A stretch of 64,000 nt of DNA from Persicitalea sp964500445 (GCA_964500445.1 CAZCOG010000004.1:131422-195421); one strand, 5' to 3'; shown: positions 1 to 9,029, counted from the stretch's first letter. Notes: generated by a model from the letters alone, not told the origin. Numbers and translations are program-made.

Positions 1-603
1 GTTCTGCCAGCCATACTGCAGAGGCTGACCAGCCTGTCCAACTCCTCTGGTTTGGATTCCGTAATCGATCAAAAACCCAGAACCCCTAACAACGTAGGTT
101 TGCTCTACGAATTGACTTCCAGAAAGTGCCAGACGGTACTTAACTACCGCCGAATCACCTTCGGCCAGGGTTTGGCTATTGGCAGTCGTGTTGAAGTAAA
201 GATTTGCGAGATCAACATTACCAGTTGCCGTTGGCAGGTTCAGTTGGAAGCGCGTGTGCTGATCAGAAATTAAATACAGGGGCTGGTTGTCGTAGGTCTT
301 GTAATTTTTCAGCAATACCTCTTTCAACACACCGCCCTGGTTTGAGAAAACTACCTTAATATCCTTGGTTTCGATCGTCAAATCCTGTGACTGTCCCTGT
401 GCAGCGGTAGCAAAGTCACCGTAAATGGCTTTATTCTGGGTAGTGTCCGGGGCCGAGAGCGTATCGGAAACCGGGGAAGTGGGTTCCACCTGCTGTACCT
501 GCTCCTGGGTTACCGGAGTGGGTTCGTCACGGGGTACCAGCACCTGGTACCCTATCAGCATGAGGAGAATAAGTACTAAACCAATAACTTGATTTTTTTC
601 CAT
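1..603 (-). CDS. yidC: Membrane protein insertase YidC, N-terminal part (runs off the window edge)
   Basis: YidC inserts and folds proteins in the inner membrane, with or without SecYEG. The 201 codons visible start with ATG at 603 (MEKNQVIGLVLILLMLIGYQ), an N-terminal membrane anchor. A Pro/Thr/Gln-rich linker follows, then the start of the periplasmic beta-sandwich domain with the typical run VVFSNQGGVLKEVLLKNY (about residues 90-107). The catalytic five-helix C-terminal domain lies beyond base 1. The gene follows pyrG on the same strand, an arrangement common in Bacteroidota, with a 230-base spacer that has its own -7-like element (778-785). The identification comes from the N-terminal pattern plus the pyrG neighbour. 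Confidence 0.88.
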   Translation of the reverse strand, partial: MEKNQVIGLVLILLMLIGYQVLVPRDEPTPVTQEQVQQVEPTSPVSDTLSAPDTTQNKAIYGDFATAAQGQSQDLTIETKDIKVVFSNQGGVLKEVLLKNYKTYDNQPLYLISDQHTRFQLNLPTATGNVDLANLYFNTTANSQTLAEGDSAVVKYRLALSGSQFVEQTYVVRGSGFLIDYGIQTRGVGQAGQPLQYGWQN

Positions 604-777
604 TTGTAAGAAGGGGTGTCGACGACCTGTTTTCTGCAAGATCCGGAATTGCGGTATGCCTGAAAGGTTGCCTTAATTAGCTCCATTTTTTTCAAATGAA
701 GTATTATATTTTGATTATGAAATAGTTAAGAAATCAGAGTAGCCGTCCCATAAACAGACTCGTTTGATTCAAGTCCG

Positions 778-785
778 CAAAGGTA
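778..785 (-). promoter_or_regulatory. Possible -7 element for yidC (TACCTTTG)
   Basis: On the minus strand this reads TACCTTTG, an exact match to the Bacteroidota -7 consensus TANNTTTG, 174 bases before the yidC start. No TTG is found at the expected 17-23 base distance upstream, so the call is weak. Confidence 0.35.
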
Positions 786-833
786 AGGAAGATTTTGGGA
801 GTAGTGGATTGAACCTTGGTCAAGTGGCGCCAA

Positions 834-2480
834 CTACTGATGAATAGCACGTTTCTGGGAGGAATAGTCCATGGCTGCTTTCACGAAATGGACAAATAAT
901 GGATGCGGATTCATTACGGTACTTCTCAATTCAGGGTGAAACTGGACGCCGATGAAAAACGGGTGTTCCGGCAGTTCAATCATCTCTACCAGATTATTTT
1001 TAGGATTAATCCCTGTCGCCCGCATTCCGCCGTCTTCGAAAGCTTTAAGGTATTCGTTATTAAACTCATAACGATGGCGGTGACGCTCACTGATATTTAC
1101 TTTTCCGTAGATTTTGTGCGCCATGGAATCTTTCTTGATCTTACAATCGTAAGCGCCCAAGCGCATAGTACCGCCTTTATCCTCCACATCTTTCTGGTCG
1201 GCCATGAGGTGAATGACCGCATGGGGCGAATCGTTGTCCATCTCAAATGAATGGGCTCCTTCCATGCCCAAAACATTACGGGCATACTCAATGACGGCCA
1301 TTTGCATCCCCAGGCAAATTCCGAAAAAGGGAATACCTTTCTCCCGCACATACCGAATTGCTTCAATTTTGCCATCGATGCCGCGCTCTCCGAAACCAGG
1401 TGCGACAAGTACCCCATCTAGATTTTGCAGTTTATCCAGAGCATTATCGGGAGTCAACGTTTCGGAATGAATCCAATCGATGTTAACCTTACACTCGTTC
1501 ATGGCTCCGGCATGAATAAAAGCCTCCACAATGGACTTATATGCATCGTGTAGTTCAACGTACTTACCTACCAGGCCAATGCGGACGGAATCGCTCGGAT
1601 TTTTGAGCTTAGAAAGAAAACTTTTCCAGGAATCGAGATCGGCGTCCTGGTCATTGTAGATGTCGAGCATATATAGTGCCCGCTGATCGAGTCTCTCCTT
1701 TCGCATAAGAAGAGGGACATCGTAAATCGTTTCGGCGTCCATTGCCTCAATCACCGAGTTGATCTGTACGTTGCAGAAAAGTGCGATTTTTTTTCGCAGG
1801 TCATCAGGCAATGGATGTTCAGTGCGGCACACCAGAATATCAGGCTGAATACCTGCTTCCTGCAACATCCTGACGGAGTGTTGCGTAGGCTTTGTTTTCA
1901 ATTCTCCTGCCGAATTCAGGTAGGGAATTAAAGTCAGGTGAATGATAAGGGTATCTTTTTCACTCAACTCAAACTTGATTTGCCGCACCGCTTCGATGAA
2001 CGGCAACGATTCGATATCACCCACACAACCTCCAATCTCGGTGATCACTACATCGTAGTCGCCACTTTCGCCCAGCAGCATCATGTTTTTTTTGATCTCG
2101 TCCGTAATGTGCGGGACTACCTGCACCGTGCGCCCTAGGAAATCACCCCGCCGCTCACGCATAATGACGTTGTAATAAATACGCCCGGTGGTAACATTGT
2201 TAGCCTGGGAAGTGCGAACATTCAGAAACCGCTCATAATGACCCAAATCCAGATCCGTTTCGGCGCCATCATCCGTGACGTAACACTCACCGTGCTCGTA
2301 GGGATTCAGCGTGCCGGGATCGACATTTATGTAGGGATCGAACTTTTGAATTGTGACCGATAAACCCCGCGATTGCAGGAGTTTGGCCAATGAAGAGGCA
2401 ATAATTCCTTTGCCCAGTGAGGATGTAACACCGCCCGTAACGAAAATGTACTTAGCGGTCTTGGGTGCAGTAGCAGCCAT
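834..2480 (-). CDS. pyrG: CTP synthase
   Basis: This cytosolic enzyme makes CTP from UTP, ATP and glutamine, the last step of pyrimidine nucleotide synthesis. The 548-residue protein has the usual length and both domains. The N-terminal synthetase domain shows FVTGGVTSSLGKGI near residue 13 and the conserved stretch KFDPYINVDPGTLNPYEHGE. The C-terminal class I glutamine amidotransferase domain shows the nucleophile elbow FFGICLGMQ and the catalytic His-Glu in GVQFHPE. Start ATG at 2480 is preceded by a clear promoter (2515-2547). It lies 93 bases downstream of nspC and upstream of yidC on the same strand. Nothing is odd about the gene. Confidence 0.98.
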   Translation of the reverse strand: MAATAPKTAKYIFVTGGVTSSLGKGIIASSLAKLLQSRGLSVTIQKFDPYINVDPGTLNPYEHGECYVTDDGAETDLDLGHYERFLNVRTSQANNVTTGRIYYNVIMRERRGDFLGRTVQVVPHITDEIKKNMMLLGESGDYDVVITEIGGCVGDIESLPFIEAVRQIKFELSEKDTLIIHLTLIPYLNSAGELKTKPTQHSVRMLQEAGIQPDILVCRTEHPLPDDLRKKIALFCNVQINSVIEAMDAETIYDVPLLMRKERLDQRALYMLDIYNDQDADLDSWKSFLSKLKNPSDSVRIGLVGKYVELHDAYKSIVEAFIHAGAMNECKVNIDWIHSETLTPDNALDKLQNLDGVLVAPGFGERGIDGKIEAIRYVREKGIPFFGICLGMQMAVIEYARNVLGMEGAHSFEMDNDSPHAVIHLMADQKDVEDKGGTMRLGAYDCKIKKDSMAHKIYGKVNISERHRHRYEFNNEYLKAFEDGGMRATGINPKNNLVEMIELPEHPFFIGVQFHPELRSTVMNPHPLFVHFVKAAMDYSSQKRAIHQ

Positions 2481-2514
2481 AAGACTTTGCTTTTTTTTCT
2501 TTGATTACGGGATT

Positions 2515-2547
2515 CAAAGGTACGGAAAAGCAGTCGGCTTATGGCAA
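2515..2547 (-). promoter_or_regulatory. Promoter of pyrG (TTG-N22-TACCTTTG)
   Basis: The minus strand carries TTG (2545-2547), a 22-base spacer and TACCTTTG (2515-2522), which fits the Bacteroidota pattern TTG-N17-23-TANNTTTG. The -7 element lies 34 bases before the pyrG ATG, giving a short leader. Confidence 0.65.
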
Positions 2548-2573
2548 AGAGTATTCAGGTTTTTGATTAGAAT

Positions 2574-3731
2574 CTAGGATAGATGTTCTTTAAAACTCTC
2601 ATAACCATAGCTCCGCACGAGTCGAAAAGTTTCGTCTTTTTGCCAAATTCCAATGGAAGGTAGGTTGACCCCGTTGAAAGTCGTCGTTTTCACCATTGTG
2701 TAATGAATCATGTCTTCAAACACCAGCTTATCTCCTACTTCAAGAGGCTGATCGAACGAATAATCTCCCATATAATCCCCGGCCAGACAGGTCATTCCGC
2801 CAAGACGATACGTTGGCTTGCTTTCCACGGGTTCATGGTATGCACCTTCAATTCGGGGTTTGTAAGGCATCTCGAGAGTATCTGGCATGTGCGCGGCAAA
2901 GGACACATCCAGGATGGCCACTTGTATTCCCTGACTATCCATCACGTCAAGTACTGTCGAATAAAGTATGCCCGTTTGCCAGGCAATAGCCGAACCGGGT
3001 TCCAGAATTACTTCCAGATCATATTTTTCCCGAACTGTTTTAATCAGCCTGATTAGCCGCTCAATGTCATATCCCTCCCGCGTCATGAGGTGGCCTCCGC
3101 CCATATTGAGCCATTTGGCTTGATGCAAAAGATTGCCAAATTTCGCTTCCAGCGCGGCTAATGTACGTTCCAGCGTGTCGGAGCCGTTCTCGCATAACGT
3201 GTGAAAATGAATACCCTCCACGCCATCAGGTAGGGTGTCGCCGAATTTATCGCGCGTTTCGCCTAATCGTGAGCCGGCAATACATGGATTGTACATTTCG
3301 GCCTCAACCTCAGAGTATTGCGGATTGACACGGATGCCAACCGAAATTTTCTGGTCCGGATTATCCTGGTTGAACTTCCAGATCCGCTCTTTGTAACGAT
3401 TGAATTGGCTCAATGTGTTAAAAGTCAAATGACTACTCCTTTCCAGCACTTCCTCAAATTCAGCATCCAGGTAAGCAGGTATATAGGTATGGGCCTTTAC
3501 CCCTAAGTACTCATTGATGAGCTTAATTTCGTTCAGGGAACTAGCTGTGGCGCCACTCAGATACTCTCCAACAATTGGAAAGACACTGTACATTGAGAAA
3601 GCTTTTAACGCCAGAATGATTTTACAACCAGCGGCCTTTTGCACTCCATCGATTAATGAAAGATTGGATCGAAGTTTACTTTCTTCTAATACATAACAGG
3701 GTGACGGAATTTCGGAATATTCGATGGACAT
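2574..3731 (-). CDS. nspC: Carboxynorspermidine/carboxyspermidine decarboxylase
   Basis: This PLP enzyme decarboxylates carboxy(nor)spermidine in the alternative polyamine route used by many Bacteroidota. The 385-residue protein has the alanine-racemase-type barrel with the PLP lysine in ILALKAFSMYS (about residue 43). It also shows the phosphate-binding stretch WLNMGGGHLMT, the substrate region EGIHFHTLCENGS, and LEPGSAIAW. The C-terminal beta domain contains GGMTCLAGDYMGDYS, whose cysteine fits the active-site cysteine of fold III decarboxylases. Start ATG at 3731. The partner carboxy(nor)spermidine dehydrogenase is not in the window. The gene lies between the methyltransferase gene (47 bases upstream) and pyrG. 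Confidence 0.92.
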   Translation of the reverse strand: MSIEYSEIPSPCYVLEESKLRSNLSLIDGVQKAAGCKIILALKAFSMYSVFPIVGEYLSGATASSLNEIKLINEYLGVKAHTYIPAYLDAEFEEVLERSSHLTFNTLSQFNRYKERIWKFNQDNPDQKISVGIRVNPQYSEVEAEMYNPCIAGSRLGETRDKFGDTLPDGVEGIHFHTLCENGSDTLERTLAALEAKFGNLLHQAKWLNMGGGHLMTREGYDIERLIRLIKTVREKYDLEVILEPGSAIAWQTGILYSTVLDVMDSQGIQVAILDVSFAAHMPDTLEMPYKPRIEGAYHEPVESKPTYRLGGMTCLAGDYMGDYSFDQPLEVGDKLVFEDMIHYTMVKTTTFNGVNLPSIGIWQKDETFRLVRSYGYESFKEHLS

Positions 3732-3778
3732 ATCAGTATTTAATTTCGATAGTTATTTTTATATATTGTAGCTAAAGC

Positions 3779-5263
3779 TCATACAAAATTAGGGTCAACA
3801 CGAAAGTTTTCTACAATCTTTTTGCTATATCCCTTCCAGCCTCCTCGAAAGTCACGTCCAGCGATTGACATATAATCCGTCATTTTCTTTGAATTCAACT
3901 GTGCAAGTAGTTTCCCATAATCTCCATCGTATTTAATAAAATATCCAGAGTATATGGTAGCTGATTCATTCTCGTAAAGAATAAATTTTGGTTTTTTATT
4001 CATCGGTGAAAAAACAATCTTTTTACCAAATGATTTATCCAAACTCTGCGCCCTCCCAAAAGCATACCACGTGACAGCATTGGGTTTGCCATTATCTCGC
4101 CGATCTAAGATAGACTTCTGATCGAGCAAATAAGCATATGATAAAGGATATTCAGCTTTCAATGTATTTTCAGGAATAATTTCATGTTTCCCCTCTTTAT
4201 TTTTCTTATAAGGAAATAGAATGTATTCCGAAACAGGTTCTTCGCTGCATTTAAGCCTGGAAGCTTTAACAATAGGTTTTAATATTTTCTGCTCAATCGT
4301 TACTTCCACACCCGCTTTTGATCTAACTTTCACGAGGCCTTCCAGCAAATTCTCCAGAATAGAAAAAAGATATAGTTTATCACTAAGCGTAGTAATCCCG
4401 ACTGATATTTGACAAATATCTCCCAACCTCTCCCCTCTATTCTCTACAGGCGAGGCCACGTTAAGTTGCCAGAGATCATTCCTACTTAGTTCTTGAAATG
4501 AAATATCCCGGCTAACATATTCGTAATCTGGTTTGTATAGTTCGTATCTGAAACTACCCTTTGTTTTCTTTCCGAAAACTGTAATAGCAGAATAGGTACC
4601 AGCATTTTCGAACACCCTCACTGTTCCATAGTTGGTTATGAGGTGCAAGTTTTGTTTTTCCTCAAAATATCGTCTGAGCGGCCGGGCTGTTTCAGAGAAA
4701 AAGTAGGAGTTAGGAGTAATATAACCGCAAATACCGTCGGGACTCAACAATCTCGTAGCTAACTCAAAAAAGGCGATGTAGGTATCCGTAGATCCTGAGC
4801 GACAAAAATCGTAATTTTCTTGTAGGAATGCGCGCTGCTCAAATGGCAAATTTTGGATTCTAATATAAGGGGGATTTCCTATGATATAATCAAATTTGAA
4901 TTCCGAATTGAGCTCCTGTAAAGCATCTTTTTTCAAAAGATGCCACTCAACTTTCAATCCATCATTTTCTATTTCTTTATCCAAGTTTATTCTACAAAGA
5001 TCGAGAGCAGCCTGGTCCACATCCCAACCATAAATTTTGCTTAAATTCTCTTCCAGATTTGAGCGAGAAGAAAATTGCATAATCCGCTTTACAACTTCTA
5101 CTAAAAACCGACCATCGCCACATGCAGGGTCGAGAATTACTTTATTTAGAATATTTGCAGAATTGATTCCGGTTTCATCTAATATTTTTTGAACTATACT
5201 TGTCGGGGTATATACCTTGCCAAGCAATTTTTTCTGATCGTATATTCGGTTAAGTGATGCCAT
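3779..5263 (-). CDS. N6-adenine DNA methyltransferase, TaqI/Eco57I type
   Basis: This protein is expected to methylate adenine in a specific DNA sequence, using SAM, as the modification half of a restriction-modification system. The SAM-binding motif I is ILDPACGDGRFLVEV (about residues 44-58). The catalytic motif IV is IIGNPPYIRI (about 129-138), which marks an amino-methylase of the gamma class. The C-terminal half resembles the TaqI-type target recognition domain (SPVENRGERLGDICQISVGI). Start is ATG at 5263; a TTG precedes it by one codon. The stop codon of the upstream nuclease-like gene ends three bases before this ATG (TAATTGATG), so the two are translationally coupled. The gene is visibly more AT-rich than its neighbours, which suggests horizontal acquisition. 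About 494 residues. Confidence 0.9.
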   Translation of the reverse strand: MASLNRIYDQKKLLGKVYTPTSIVQKILDETGINSANILNKVILDPACGDGRFLVEVVKRIMQFSSRSNLEENLSKIYGWDVDQAALDLCRINLDKEIENDGLKVEWHLLKKDALQELNSEFKFDYIIGNPPYIRIQNLPFEQRAFLQENYDFCRSGSTDTYIAFFELATRLLSPDGICGYITPNSYFFSETARPLRRYFEEKQNLHLITNYGTVRVFENAGTYSAITVFGKKTKGSFRYELYKPDYEYVSRDISFQELSRNDLWQLNVASPVENRGERLGDICQISVGITTLSDKLYLFSILENLLEGLVKVRSKAGVEVTIEQKILKPIVKASRLKCSEEPVSEYILFPYKKNKEGKHEIIPENTLKAEYPLSYAYLLDQKSILDRRDNGKPNAVTWYAFGRAQSLDKSFGKKIVFSPMNKKPKFILYENESATIYSGYFIKYDGDYGKLLAQLNSKKMTDYMSIAGRDFRGGWKGYSKKIVENFRVDPNFV

Positions 5264-5266
5264 CAA

Positions 5267-5959
5267 TTATTTTAAGATATCAGCCCCCCTTAGTCTGCAC
5301 ATTTTAAATCCAACTATTTTTTCAATGCGTTCTGTAATCACGGGCGAACTAATATCCTTAAAAAGTATTTCGTATGTATCCTGCTGGAAGGTGAAGTTTG
5401 TTTGGTCAGCCCTAATCCTCTTTGTTCCAGCTTTGTAAAGAGTCCCCAATTGACCTGTCTCAACGGCCTCCTTATCGATGAAGCCCAGCAAAGATGCTAC
5501 GGTTCCCTGCTGTTCAGATTGATGGAAGGAGAGACAAAAGTAGTGCGTCGTGCGGGAATTGGGCTTATGCAGCTGTGAGGCAGGGATATTCAACACATAA
5601 TCAGCCGCCAAAATGCCTGTTTGCCTCTTCATGGCCTTTATGTCAAGTGAAAAGAAGCCGTCGTCAGTACTTAGTACGAAATCCTGCCCCCAATCCTGTC
5701 CGTCGACTGCACCGAATGACCGTTGCGGACGGGAAAGCTGATAAAAGTCGGCAAAAACAATCTCGCCCAAGGTGCCCGTGTAACGCATCATGCGGGTATG
5801 GCCCTTTTTATCATCTGATTTATCCCAGATATTGGCAACGCGGTGATTGGCCAGTGAATGCTCCACAAGCCGACGCGCGAAGCTTTTCTGCTCATCGCTG
5901 ACATTGATTTGAATGTAAAAGTCATTCGTCAAAATAGGCGCGCATTTTCTGGAACGCAA
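5267..5959 (-). CDS. Putative restriction endonuclease, PD-(D/E)XK-like
   Basis: I do not recognise a named family. The 230-residue protein contains a pattern that fits a PD-(D/E)XK nuclease core: Glu66 in GTLGEIVFADF, Asp93 in DWGQDFVL, and Asp106-Ile-Lys108 in FFSLDIKAMKR. It ends three bases before the ATG of an adenine methyltransferase, so the natural reading is the restriction enzyme of a type II system. There is no ATG in the first 55 codons. The frame opens at TTG 5959, overlapping the upstream lipoprotein gene by 38 bases, and a second TTG lies at 5932, so the exact start is uncertain. Nuclease function is inferred from motif spacing and context only. Confidence 0.6.
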   Translation of the reverse strand: MRSRKCAPILTNDFYIQINVSDEQKSFARRLVEHSLANHRVANIWDKSDDKKGHTRMMRYTGTLGEIVFADFYQLSRPQRSFGAVDGQDWGQDFVLSTDDGFFSLDIKAMKRQTGILAADYVLNIPASQLHKPNSRTTHYFCLSFHQSEQQGTVASLLGFIDKEAVETGQLGTLYKAGTKRIRADQTNFTFQQDTYEILFKDISSPVITERIEKIVGFKMCRLRGADILK

Positions 5960-6746
5960 GCAAGTATTCCTTCGTAAATGTTTCTGCTTTTGGGTACTTA
6001 TCCATTTTCCCTACTGATTTTTTTAGTAGGTCAAAAGCCTTTTCTGCGTCTTTCTCATCATAAAAGTACCCTTGCCACCTTTTTGCAGAAGGACTATTTT
6101 TATTCAGACCCAGCCCGTGGGCATAAAATACAAAAGGAGAACCAACCAGCCCAGTTTCAAAATAGGTCTGCTTATTTTCTATTACACACTCGAAGTATTT
6201 TATAAGATAATCCAGGTGAGCAATGACGCGCATCCGTATTTCCTTTTCAGTCTGCTTCGTTTTTGGTTTGGCCCGCCACTCGTTTTGTTCAGGAGCCAGT
6301 AAATCTACATCGTCGTAAATATACTGTTTGCTTTTTTGGCAAACCAAAGTCAGCTCGCCTTCGGTCGGGCCAACGTCCGCAAGTACTAGAATCAGGATTT
6401 GATCATTTTGTTCGAGAATATCGAACGAAAACCGGGCATTCTCACCGATTTGTAAGGTAAGGCGGTCGCCATTTTGCAGCCAGGTACCTTGTCGATAGGG
6501 TGTTTGGGTGGAGAAAAAAGCGGAACGCTGCCCGTCGTAAAGTGCAAAAGTCGAATTTCGAAACCCTGAACCCATTGCCTTTATTTGCTGGCTTTGCTCA
6601 TAGTCCTGGGGAGTAGCGAGTGGACTGGGCTGGTAGTTAATTTTAATGATCTTCCAGGTAGCAATGAGCGGATCTTGGGGCTGACACTGCACGAAGCAAA
6701 GTACCAGCCCCAGAAACCAAAGTCGAAATTTCTTCCTGCCTATCAA
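5922..6746 (-). CDS. Hypothetical lipoprotein with lipocalin-like N-terminal domain
   Basis: No specific function is recognised. The N-terminus has a positively charged start, a hydrophobic stretch (LWFLGLVLCF) and a Cys near residue 21 (FVQC), compatible with a non-canonical lipobox. The first 130 residues form short beta-like segments (IATWKIIKI, GTWLQNGDRLTLQI) resembling small lipocalin-like domains of Bacteroidota. The C-terminal half (about 165-274) is helical and charged. The start is a TTG at 6746; no ATG lies near the N-terminus, and the signal peptide supports TTG. It is 66 bases downstream of the ASKHA-fold gene, with a hairpin between them, and overlaps the nuclease-like gene downstream. 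Confidence 0.6.
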   Translation of the reverse strand: MIGRKKFRLWFLGLVLCFVQCQPQDPLIATWKIIKINYQPSPLATPQDYEQSQQIKAMGSGFRNSTFALYDGQRSAFFSTQTPYRQGTWLQNGDRLTLQIGENARFSFDILEQNDQILILVLADVGPTEGELTLVCQKSKQYIYDDVDLLAPEQNEWRAKPKTKQTEKEIRMRVIAHLDYLIKYFECVIENKQTYFETGLVGSPFVFYAHGLGLNKNSPSAKRWQGYFYDEKDAEKAFDLLKKSVGKMDKYPKAETFTKEYLLAFQKMRAYFDE

Positions 6747-6775
6747 TACTTTTCAAGGTCATAATGAACGCTGGT

Positions 6776-6801
6776 ACTCAATGGCAACCCGATCATTGAG
6801 T
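6776..6801 (-). other. Inverted repeat between module and lipoprotein gene
   Basis: Perfect 8-base arms ACTCAATG (6776-6783) and CATTGAGT (6794-6801) enclose a 10-base loop in the 66-base spacer. No T-run follows on the minus strand, so this could be an RNA stem or processing site or a protein-binding dyad rather than a terminator. Confidence 0.4.
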
Positions 6802-6812
6802 TCAATAACTTT

Positions 6813-7829
6813 TCAGGGTAAATCCAGCAAAAACCCAATAGTAAAGTTTGCGTCCCAGTCAAAAACAAACTGGTTGGTGCCCGTAGCGTCAGCGATCGCT
6901 TTGTAGATGTTTATACCTGCTTTCGACTTTGCATTTTCTAGTTTATACGCATCAGGAGCACTCAAAACAGTATAGCGTTCTTTACCTTTTCGGACTTCTT
7001 TCGCCATCTCGAAAGGTACTCCACCGATAATAAAGCACGTTTTTCGCCGGTCGGTTGGCACCTGCTTTGCTTTGGCCATTACCTCATTGTAAACCTTGCT
7101 ATCCTGTACATTGTCCTGAAAATATTTGGCACCGTAGGTTTCTATCGCCCGTACATTTCCGTTTTCAAGCCAGGAAATTTTTGTATTTCCTGAACCAATA
7201 TCGGTAACAAAAGCACGCTGATCGTAGAGTTCGGGTAATACCGATTTCAGGGCTAGGGTGCCCTCCCGCTGCGGTGTCACCTGGTTTACCTGGTAACCCA
7301 GCGATTTCAGCGCAGCGGTTATTTTGCTGGTTACGTCGGCCTTGGCCGCACCCGAACTAACCACGAAGTGTATGTTCTTCCCGCTCACACCATAGTCGAG
7401 CATGCTACCAATGTAGCGCTTCAGGCCCATACGCACATCAGCATCGGTGGCCATGTTTTCTGTCACCAGACTGTTGCCAAATTCCGCCTTTTCCAATTTC
7501 CATCGTTTTTGCGGATCGACGTTTATGATAAAGGAGTTAAAACCGCTTGCTCCCAGCTCAACCACTCCTTTGAGTGTACCGTTGACGGGCTCGGGAGCAT
7601 CATAGTCAAATGAAGTACCTGCCACGTCGGAGGCGGAATTGTCAGAAGCCGCGGAAGTGGAAGGTTCCGGCGTTTTGTATTCAGAATTTCCCTCGACCGA
7701 TTCAGTGCGGGCGTTATCCGCCATTGATTCAAGGGCTTTTTGGCCCCCGAAGTATTTGAAGCCGAAATAAAGGGCGGCCAAGATAAGCGCGGTGATAATT
7801 AAGCGTCCGGCTACAGTAAGTCGTTTCAT
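6813..7829 (-). CDS. Membrane-anchored ASKHA (actin/Hsp70/Ppx-like) fold protein
   Basis: No named family is recognised. ATG at 7829 gives MKRLTVAGRLIITALILAAL, a single membrane anchor; the frame extends 23 codons further upstream but without a signal-like sequence. A Ser/Pro/Asp-rich linker (about 35-75) leads to a C-terminal domain with two glycine loops of the ASKHA nucleotide-binding fold: VVELGASGFNSFII (phosphate-1 type) and VTDIGSGNTKISW (phosphate-2 type). A later FIIGGVPFEMAKE could be the adenosine loop. The domain probably lies outside the cytoplasm or at the membrane face, depending on topology. It is the third gene of a co-oriented set with two coiled-coil proteins. Nucleotide binding is inferred. 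Confidence 0.65.
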   Translation of the reverse strand: MKRLTVAGRLIITALILAALYFGFKYFGGQKALESMADNARTESVEGNSEYKTPEPSTSAASDNSASDVAGTSFDYDAPEPVNGTLKGVVELGASGFNSFIINVDPQKRWKLEKAEFGNSLVTENMATDADVRMGLKRYIGSMLDYGVSGKNIHFVVSSGAAKADVTSKITAALKSLGYQVNQVTPQREGTLALKSVLPELYDQRAFVTDIGSGNTKISWLENGNVRAIETYGAKYFQDNVQDSKVYNEVMAKAKQVPTDRRKTCFIIGGVPFEMAKEVRKGKERYTVLSAPDAYKLENAKSKAGINIYKAIADATGTNQFVFDWDANFTIGFLLDLP

Positions 7830-7932
7830 TTTTTTGATTTTGAATGAGTGAATGACATAATGATAGAATAGATAAAAGTCGGCAAAAGTAACATTCAACT
7901 ATTCTATCATAGCGCGGGTTGCCCCGCAAAAA

Positions 7933-8943
7933 TTAATCTAAGAGTCCGCGATAGTTGGAATCCTTCGGTGGATTAATGGATATCGTAGCCGGTACCGGAT
8001 CGGGGGCGTTGAGATCCACGAGCGAAAATTCTCCCTGGTTATACGCTTCCAGCATTTTTTGACCTTTATCAGAAAGTATCCCGTTCTGCACATCCACTCC
8101 ATTTATGAAGTCCATAGAAAGATCCATCGCCCGCTTCATTTCACCAAGCTTGCGGCTCATATCATCCTGAATGTATTCCATCGACTCATCGAAATAGAAT
8201 TTTTTGTCGGGATTACCTTTGAATATACTGATCGCGGTGCGCAGGGCATTGGAGCTTTCCTTCACGATTTTATACTCCGTTTCCTTTAATTTGACCTTGA
8301 TTTCGGTTTCCTTGATAAAGTAATCGGCGCTCGTATTCACTTTTTCCATGAATTCCAGGATGGTTTTCATGTTGCGCTGCAACGGGAAAAGCTTTTCGTT
8401 CATTTCCTGCAGGCCCGCCCCTTCGATGGTGGCAAGTTGGGCCGTTTCGCGCATACCGGGCTTGTGCGAAAGTTCGCTGGCTTTATTTGCCTCGGCAAAC
8501 TTTTGCTTGATCTGCTCATTATTCTCATTGATCTTTTTGTTCAGCTTGACGAGTTGACCCGCCAAGATGTTTATTTGACCCTGCATCTTTTCGCGTTTAT
8601 CTTTCAGATCACTAATGTAAATCTTCATGATTGCGATGGGGTCAAGCTTAATTACCAAGCCCGTAATTTTGCGCATCAGCGTTTTGAACAAGAAGAATAC
8701 GGCTGTGCGTACGTCCCTGCTAGTGAGTAGAAAAACCAGACCGGCTAATGCTGCCAGCAGAATACCAAGGTATAGCGTATTCTGTGTTACCTCGATTAGA
8801 AACAGAGCGATGATATTCCAAAAGTAGAGGACCAACGCCCCCGCCGCGCCAAGAAACAACATCGAAGTTATTCCTTCGGGTTTGGACCAATACGACTTCT
8901 TGCGGTCGTCTTCGGTGCCACCCAGTTGTGAAAAATCAGCCAT
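7933..8943 (-). CDS. Two-pass membrane protein with long coiled coil
   Basis: Family not recognised. The 336-residue protein begins with a short polar N-terminus, then two adjacent membrane segments (about residues 30-50, GITSMLFLGAAGALVLYFW, and 57-75, LYLGILLAALAGLVFLL). A long helical region of about 100-270 follows with strong heptad character (KINILAGQLVKLNKK-type, EQIKQKFAEANKA, EYKIVKESSNAL). The C-terminal tail is short and Pro-rich (VDLNAPDPVPATISINPP). Topology suggests a large cytoplasmic coiled-coil domain tethered to the inner membrane. Upstream (86 bases) is a soluble coiled-coil protein and downstream (103 bases) an anchored ASKHA-fold protein; the three probably form one complex. 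The layout recalls membrane-remodelling or PspA/TelA-like proteins, but no homology is visible. Confidence 0.65.
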   Translation of the reverse strand: MADFSQLGGTEDDRKKSYWSKPEGITSMLFLGAAGALVLYFWNIIALFLIEVTQNTLYLGILLAALAGLVFLLTSRDVRTAVFFLFKTLMRKITGLVIKLDPIAIMKIYISDLKDKREKMQGQINILAGQLVKLNKKINENNEQIKQKFAEANKASELSHKPGMRETAQLATIEGAGLQEMNEKLFPLQRNMKTILEFMEKVNTSADYFIKETEIKVKLKETEYKIVKESSNALRTAISIFKGNPDKKFYFDESMEYIQDDMSRKLGEMKRAMDLSMDFINGVDVQNGILSDKGQKMLEAYNQGEFSLVDLNAPDPVPATISINPPKDSNYRGLLD

Positions 8944-9029
8944 TTTTTTTATTGGTTAGGTTGAACACGGACAATTAGAAATAATGAAGGAGCATCTGCC
9001 TTGTCCTGAGCAGACTTTCCCGTTGGTTA

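Noticed and set aside
52..273. Plus-strand frame at the left edge
   Set aside because: It is the complement of the yidC 5' region.
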